Assembly: GCA_027600665.1 (NCBI GenBank)
Contig: JADGJL010000287.1
Coordinates: 1 to 26,836, forward strand
Length of the DNA: 26,836 bases
Direction of reading: 5' to 3'
Source of the DNA: Irineochytrium annulatum
Lineage: Eukaryota > Chytridiomycota > Chytridiomycetes > Chytridiales > Chytridiaceae
Shown: piece by piece, positions 20,601 to 26,836 of the stretch
How positions within the stretch are numbered: position 1 is the stretch's first letter
How the letters are laid out: each line of letters opens with the position of its first letter
The notes under the pieces: generated by a model
Database searches by the model: none
What the model saw: the letters and a program-made list of their open reading frames with translations, nothing else
Told to the model about the DNA's origin: nothing
Program-made: the position numbers and the translations under genes

Positions 20601-21229
20601 GGCCGCTTAACAACCTTCATGAGTCTGCGATTCAGTTTATGAAGCCAAGACGCGGCTTGAATCCTAACGATATGAACTACAAATACAGGCGTCTGCAAAG
20701 CGAGATGCGCGTTATGCAAACCCCTCCTGCTATTCAAGGTACGGCTTTTGGCAAGTAATTTTTCATTAACGATTTGGAAGGCATGCGGCCGCGCAACGCC
20801 TTCGATAGTGGCGGCATGGTTCAACCGTTCGATTACCGATTTGATGCCTACTCGGACGGGCAAATGACTCAAGAACAAGCGTATATGCGCATGTCTCAGA
20901 GCTACTCGAACTCCTTTGCTAGGCCTCAGCCTGTCCCGAAATCGAGTAAGACGAATGGGGGCTTGAGCAAAATGCCTCTCTCGCAGCAATCGAGCGGCAT
21001 GCCGTTGACGCAAGGATACTCCTCGCAGGCGGCTTCTCAAGGCGCATCCACTTCCGGGCCCTCGACGCAGCCGTTGTCGCAGGCGCCGTCGACAGGGATG
21101 TCTCAGACGGATAGGCTGGGCCTTGGCGATGACGCTGACGACTACAAGAGCCAGGGTGATCCGTTCTTGCTGAGTCAAGACTTCGGCAGCCTCGGCTTAA
21201 ACAGCCAGACGGGATTTACGCAGTACTAA
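17624..21229 (+). CDS. UPF1: UPF1-type RNA helicase of nonsense-mediated decay
   Basis: Nine exons: 17624-17900, 17938-18010, 18056-18313, 18358-18618, 18660-18934, 18981-19089, 19127-19335, 19374-20738 and 20781-21229. They give about 1091 residues, like animal UPF1. The Gln/Thr-rich N-terminus is followed by the Cys/His-rich UPF2-binding domain from C116 ([19 protein letters not shown]). Then come the 1B region ([12 protein letters not shown]), Walker A GPPGTGKT at 488-495, motif II DEATQ at 633-637, [14 protein letters not shown] and the motif VI region VALTRAK. UPF1 is an ATP-dependent 5'-3' RNA helicase that, with UPF2 and UPF3, triggers decay of mRNAs with premature stops in the cytoplasm. 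Both ends are rich in SQ/TQ pairs, as in animal UPF1 where SMG1 phosphorylates them. The exon 8-9 intron separates the helicase from the SQ tail. Confidence 0.96.
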
Positions 21230-21609
21230 ACGGAGAGTATCGCGATAGGGTCACTACGCTCGTGAGAGGAGTAAATGAGGTCGTGCACGTCAAATCATCC
21301 CCACCACCAGCACGCAAGTCCGCTTGTGCGATGCGAATCGCCCGATACTAGGGTCATCAATTTATCGCCAGACTTTGCGTTGGGATGCGACGGCACATGA
21401 AATGTGGCTTCGTGGAGGGAAAGGGGTTATGGTAATATTGGTGCAATGAAATGCTTGGTGACGTGGGGACCGGAGCGATATGTTGGCGGGGTAGACGATC
21501 TAAATAAAAATACAAGTTTCGCTTGTTATTTCGATGAAGTTCGCTTAACATGTCATGGACAAAAGACCGTCGTTAGTCAAGCTTTTTTAAGCCCCTTCCG
21601 ATATCAACT
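21230..21609. other. Convergent intergenic region after UPF1
   Basis: This holds the 3' ends of UPF1 (plus) and of the coiled-coil gene (minus). An AATAAA on the plus strand at 21503-21508 may serve UPF1. Nothing else was recognised. Confidence 0.45.
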
Positions 21610-22461
21610 TTAACATGCTCTGGTGCACGGTAAGTAAACCTTGGCAACAAAGCAACGGGGAACCTTCTGCACTGCTTTAAATTCCTGTTCGAACTGCATG
21701 ATATGTGAAGACACGTACTTCGCCAGGAATCGAGAATAAAAACAAACCTTTTGCGAAGACGTGGCATGTTTGTATTCCCCGATAGCTACCAACTAAAAGT
21801 ACTGCATTAGACGTCATTTCAGACATGTATTCGTGAGTCACCATCTTGTCAAAGAGCGCGGTCTCTCGCTGACGCATGTCTTTCTCTACAAACGTAATCA
21901 ACGTTTCGCTCATCAATACATCGGCGTACGGAGAGCCGAGAAATCTGCAACGAAATCCATGTGAAGTTTCTTCATCTGCTGTGCGTTCTTCGCCAGAGCC
22001 TCGTTCAGCGACATCACGGTCGACTTAGTGTAGGTGACACGTCAGCATAGCATAAAGAGTCGTACAAATACCTTCGTCTTCGTGAACCGTCCTTTGAACT
22101 TGGACAGCAGCGCCGACTCGGACTTGGCCAGCTCCTCAAACTTCCTCTTCTTCGAGGCCAGGACTGGCTGTCTGTTTTCCTCCACCGTGAGAAATTCGCC
22201 CCAACCGCAATGGAAGCGCACCGAATGCACCCACATGTTCGTCTCCTCGAACTTCAAAACGCCAAGAAGAATCCGCTTGCTGTCCTTCAAGCTCTGCTTA
22301 CAATTTTGGTCGAAGACCTATGAAGGCGTACCATCCGCGATTTAGTCAGACCAACGCATTTATGCACCACTACAGACCTCGAGGACGCTCTCGGCGCGGT
22401 CGGCATACACGCCGGCGATGGCTTTCGAGATGTCGGACGCGTTCAGAGGCTCGGTGTCCAT
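21610..22461 (-). CDS. Predicted coiled-coil protein, unknown function
   Basis: A five-exon model (22461-22378, 22317-22072, 22023-21930, 21885-21803, 21747-21610) keeps phase throughout and gives about 214 residues. I recognise no family. The middle is helical and charged (SKKRKFEELAKSESALLSKF; LNEALAKNAQQMKKLHMDF; LQKDMRQRETALFDKM) with heptad-like spacing, so a coiled coil is likely. A basic KKRK cluster could act as a nuclear signal. There is no signal peptide or membrane helix. The last exon is the least certain: the end after about residue 200 contains basic and cysteine residues without pattern, and another 3' splice could exist. The gene diverges from the complex I gene by 74 bases. 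Confidence 0.5.
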
Positions 22462-22535
22462 GCTTGCTGTTGTCGAGGATTGACAACGATTTGGAAATTC
22501 GCAAGCCTCACTCCCTCAATCGCAAGCAAGGAACG

Positions 22536-23125
22536 ATGTCGCTGTCGTCCGCCTTTCGCGCCTTCATGACGAGGCACTTTGGCGGCGTCCCGACCAAGAT
22601 CGCGGACCTGGAGTGGATTTACAGGACAAGACCTGACATCCCGCCCATCGTCGTCTCCGCGAAGGAGTTCCGTGATGTTGCCCCCGGGTAACTACAGGCT
22701 GCGATGTGATTCACACTGGCTTCGATGTTAACGATCGTGCTTGGTTATCTATCAGCTCGCAACCCGATTTCCAACCGCCAAAGAACGAGGCGATCTCGAA
22801 AAACTACTATTTCAACCGGGACGCCAGGAGGTCGTACCCCGAGACCGCCATTTACAACACTCAGGACATCCACCGGGTTTTGGTTGCCGGGCCCACACAA
22901 GCAAGGTTCGTAGTCGACGGTGCACTTTTGCCCCCTTTTTTTGTGCTTACCTCTTCGTGCAGAATTGCTGGCGGCGAGGCCGAGGAAGGAGGGGACGTTG
23001 CGCAGAAGTCCGAGGATGCGTACTACCCGCCTTTAATCAACAACCGGCATCAGTGGAAGCCCTCCATGCCGCACCTTGTGCCGGATGAGGTTAACCCGCA
23101 CCTGTCTATCCGCGGCCGCACTTAA
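22536..23125 (+). CDS. Probable NADH:ubiquinone oxidoreductase 21 kDa-type accessory subunit
   Basis: Three exons (22536-22687, 22756-22905, 22963-23125) give about 154 residues. Donors are gtaact and gttcgt, with pyrimidine-rich acceptors. The central block NYYFNRDARRSYPETAIYN resembles the C-terminal domain of the fungal 21 kDa accessory subunit of respiratory complex I, which carries an NRDxRRxYP-like signature and sits at the inner mitochondrial membrane. The basic, hydrophobic N-terminus (LSSAFRAFMTRHFGG) could be a mitochondrial targeting region. The C-terminal half is acidic, then Pro/Tyr-rich, and ends in a basic tail. The family call is from memory of that motif and is moderate only; the gene model is better supported than the function. 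It is convergent with the KMO gene, 53 bases apart. Confidence 0.55.
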
Positions 23126-23128
23126 AAG

Positions 23129-23134
23129 AATAAA
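23129..23134 (+). terminator. Polyadenylation signal next to the complex I subunit gene
   Basis: AATAAA begins four bases after the stop codon. This is very close, so the 3' UTR would be short; the 53-base gap to the convergent gene leaves little choice. Confidence 0.35.
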
Positions 23135-23173
23135 GATAGCTCATACCCCCAACAGTCTTAACATATGACCAAG

Positions 23174-23178
23174 TTTAT

Positions 23179-23179
<1 letters not shown>
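23174..23179 (-). terminator. Polyadenylation signal overlapping the KMO stop codon
   Basis: On the minus strand TAAATAAA joins the KMO stop codon directly to an AATAAA hexamer. It is plausible as a 3'-processing signal with a minimal UTR, or it may be coincidence. Confidence 0.3.
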
Positions 23180-24938
<1,759 letters not shown>

Positions 24939-25019
24939 TTGAGGTGATGAGTGAACAACAGCAGTTTTGACGATGTGGGTTTTGAGTAGATATCCTGCCT
25001 GCACCATTCCCTTTTTCAT

Positions 25020-25503
25020 TCATCGACCGTCTTGATATCAGGTGCACATAGCTCTATAATTTTGACCAGCGAAAGGGCATTAAGGGGAGTAGCAGAATAG
25101 CAAGTCTAAGAACGCAAGCATCGTTAACAGTTAAAAGGGTTTGTTAAAAGATACGAGCAGAACGGGGGTAAAAAAAGAAGAGAAACAAACAGCGGCAGTG
25201 CAGCATTAAGAAGAAACTGATGGAGAGTTAAACAAAGAACGAGGGAGAAATAACGGAGGGAGGCAGAAAAGTCCACGGAGTATCGGTAATGAGGTGTAAA
25301 CCACATAGGAGAAAACGTGAGGTCGACAGAATATCGCCGCAATAAACCAAATTCAAGAGCCTTGCCGAGCAAGGTGAATGATAAAACGGGAAAAGAGAAA
25401 GCTAAATTGGCTTCAGACCAAATGGATGATCCTTGAAAAGTAAAAGAACCACTACAATATTGTAAAGAAAAGTCCGTAAGCTCCACTTCTAGGCCCGCCT
25501 TAA
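25020..25503. other. Intergenic, upstream of KMO
   Basis: This A/G-rich region holds the KMO promoter and the 3' UTR of the next minus-strand gene. A 127-residue minus-strand open frame (25124-25507) consists of hydrophobic, Phe/Leu-rich sequence with no splice or family support, as expected from the complement of purine-rich DNA. No gene is called. Confidence 0.45.
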
Positions 25504-26836
25504 TCACTCGAATGTTGTTAAAACAACTCCGGACTCCACCGCCTCCACCTCCCTGTCCTCCTCCTCCACGACCACGACCTCCTCCGGCTCCTCCTGCGTC
25601 TCCTGCCCTTGAACCGCGACCGCCACCGCGATGCCCTGCTGCCCACTCTCACCCATCGGTCCTTGCCCCGGCATCATCCCGTAACCTTGTTGCTGTTGCT
25701 GCTGCATCCCCGCAGCCGCCATGGCGTACCCATACGCAGCGGCCTGCTGTTGCCTCTCGTACTCCATTCGCGCGTACGCCGCGTAGTCCGGGTTCTCGGC
25801 GTAATACCGGGCCCACTGCTGCTCGTAGCTCTCAAAGCCGTACCCGCCCGCGGCTGCGCCGGGGCTGCCCGAGCCGGCGCCGCCGGCGTTCGCAGAGGCG
25901 GCGTACGCGGCGTAGTAGGCCGCCAGCTGCGTCGGGTCCATCGCGGGACGATGCTGCTGGTGCTGCTGCTGCTGGCTCGCGTAGGCCGCGGCGGCGGCGG
26001 CGTAGTCGGCCGCCTCGTAGGATGGGTCGTATGCGGAGACGCCGAGGTGGGGGGAGTGGTCGCCGTGGATGGGGAGGGCGGTCGTGGGACCAATGAAGGA
26101 GGAGGGGCGGTCGATGGTGGTCGCGCCCGGCGTAAGGGTCGACGATCCGCCAGCATCGCTGGACACGGGCCCACCGACGACGCTGCCGGGCGGCGGCGTG
26201 CTTCCACCGCCCAGCATCGGTTTCACGTCGCGAGGCGTCGACGGCGCCAGGCTCGTGGAGTCGTTGGTTCGGGACGCGCGCTTCGCGGCCGCGTTGAGCG
26301 CGGACAGGTCGAAGTTGACGAGGTCCTTGTCGTCATCGCTGTCCCTCCTGCGCTTCCGCACGATGAAGTAACCCACAAGACCTCCGATGGCTGCAAGCAC
26401 GAGGAGGCCGATGACGACACCGACGACGACGGCTGAGGATGAACCGCTGGAGCCCGAGGATCCACCTTGCGATTGATCTCCGTTGGCACCGGGAACAGCG
26501 GACGATCCGGTCGCGGCGGGATCCAGGGAAAGTGTCGGATTGCCTCCGATGCCTGTGGAAAGCTTGACGGTCATGCCCGGCAGGGCGGTCACCGATGTGA
26601 GCGCGGTTGAGAGGGATGACGCGGAAGGTCGGGTGGCGGTGGTGGTGACGAGGCCAGTAGAAGAAAGAATGCTGGAGCCGACAGTGACCGGGGGGACGAT
26701 AACTGTGGGTATCGTGACGGGCGGGACTACCACGGGCGGGACCGTCACAGGCGGCACAATCACGGGCGGCGGCGGTGGTGTCTGGGTCGTAGGGGTCGGG
26801 GTAGGTGTTGGCGACGGCGGAGGAGGTGGAGGGGGT
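25504..26836 (-). CDS. Transmembrane protein with Pro-rich ectodomain and Q/Y/A/G-rich tail, 5' partial
   Basis: The frame is open to the edge of the window, so the N-terminus and any signal peptide are missing. In order it shows a Pro/Thr run, about five imperfect (V/I)xVPPV(T/V) repeats and a Ser/Thr-rich stretch, likely O-glycosylated. One clear transmembrane helix follows (about 26355-26420, AVVVGVVIGLLVLAAIGGLVGYFIV) with a basic RKRRR stop-transfer. The cytoplasmic part has a Ser/Pro-rich linker, a low-complexity region of Tyr, Ala, Gln and Gly (about 25660-26010) and an acidic end with EEVVVVEEEDRE. The layout resembles fungal wall-stress sensors and mucin-like surface proteins, but no specific family was recognised. 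Base composition is markedly GC-rich compared with its neighbours because of the repeats. Confidence 0.7.
   Translation of the reverse strand, partial: PPPPPPPSPTPTPTPTTQTPPPPPVIVPPVTVPPVVVPPVTIPTVIVPPVTVGSSILSSTGLVTTTATRPSASSLSTALTSVTALPGMTVKLSTGIGGNPTLSLDPAATGSSAVPGANGDQSQGGSSGSSGSSSAVVVGVVIGLLVLAAIGGLVGYFIVRKRRRDSDDDKDLVNFDLSALNAAAKRASRTNDSTSLAPSTPRDVKPMLGGGSTPPPGSVVGGPVSSDAGGSSTLTPGATTIDRPSSFIGPTTALPIHGDHSPHLGVSAYDPSYEAADYAAAAAAYASQQQQHQQHRPAMDPTQLAAYYAAYAASANAGGAGSGSPGAAAGGYGFESYEQQWARYYAENPDYAAYARMEYERQQQAAAYGYAMAAAGMQQQQQQGYGMMPGQGPMGESGQQGIAVAVAVQGQETQEEPEEVVVVEEEDREVEAVESGVVLTTFE
26684..26836 (-). repeat. Proline-rich coding repeat, VPPV units
   Basis: Imperfect 15-18 nt units encode VPPVT, VPPVV, IPTVI and similar, next to a run of Pro and Thr-Pro codons. 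The repeat is inside the reading frame of the membrane protein and continues to the window edge. Confidence 0.6.

Noticed and set aside
25124..25507. Minus-strand open frame of 127 residues upstream of KMO
   Set aside because: Phe/Leu-rich translation of the complement of purine-rich DNA; no domain, splice or start support.

Overview
The window looks like nuclear DNA from an early-diverging fungus, chytrid-like in character. It holds densely packed protein genes on both strands, almost all cut by very short introns (about 37-70 nt, one of 105 nt) with fungal GT..AG borders and CTAAC/CTGAC-like branch sites. Neighbouring genes share short intergenic regions. I saw no rRNA, tRNA, CRISPR array, insertion sequence or phage feature. 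Gene models were built by hand: each exon was joined only where donor, acceptor and reading phase all agree, and most joins also follow known protein-family homology.

Layout. 45-1540 (+): 3' part of a type I membrane protein with a cysteine-rich ectodomain. 1541-3823: 2.3 kb with no supportable gene. 3824-6033 (-): a nine-exon gene colinear with the metazoan-type bifunctional mRNA capping enzyme (RNA triphosphatase fused to guanylyltransferase), with key catalytic residues of both active sites replaced. 6122-6579 (+): small secreted protein. 6624-8604 (-): membrane-anchored family-2 glycosyltransferase that also lacks expected catalytic signatures. 8698-12786 (+): SNF2 ATPase with an inserted RING finger and SUMO-interaction-like motifs (Uls1/HLTF/Rad16 type). 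13106-14445 (+): alpha/beta hydrolase with an intact triad. 14572-16482 (-): sucrose/alpha-glucoside:H+ symporter-like carrier. 16829-17472 (-): NTF2. 17624-21229 (+): UPF1/NAM7 RNA helicase. 21610-22461 (-): coiled-coil protein of unknown function. 22536-23125 (+): probable complex I 21 kDa accessory subunit. 23179-24938 (-): kynurenine 3-monooxygenase. 25504-26836 (-): transmembrane protein with a proline-rich ectodomain and a Q/Y/A/G-rich cytoplasmic tail, cut by the window edge.

Most genes are ordinary housekeeping functions: nonsense-mediated decay, nuclear import, NAD/tryptophan metabolism, respiration, sugar uptake and chromatin remodelling. The unusual part is 3.8-8.6 kb. There an apparently intact, multi-exon capping-enzyme homologue has lost the triphosphatase nucleophile and P-loop arginine, altered guanylyltransferase motifs I and III, and dropped motifs V-VI. 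It lies two genes away from a glycosyltransferase that has lost its acidic catalytic motif. I read the capping homologue as a maintained pseudoenzyme rather than a decayed pseudogene, because all nine exons stay open and every splice junction keeps phase.
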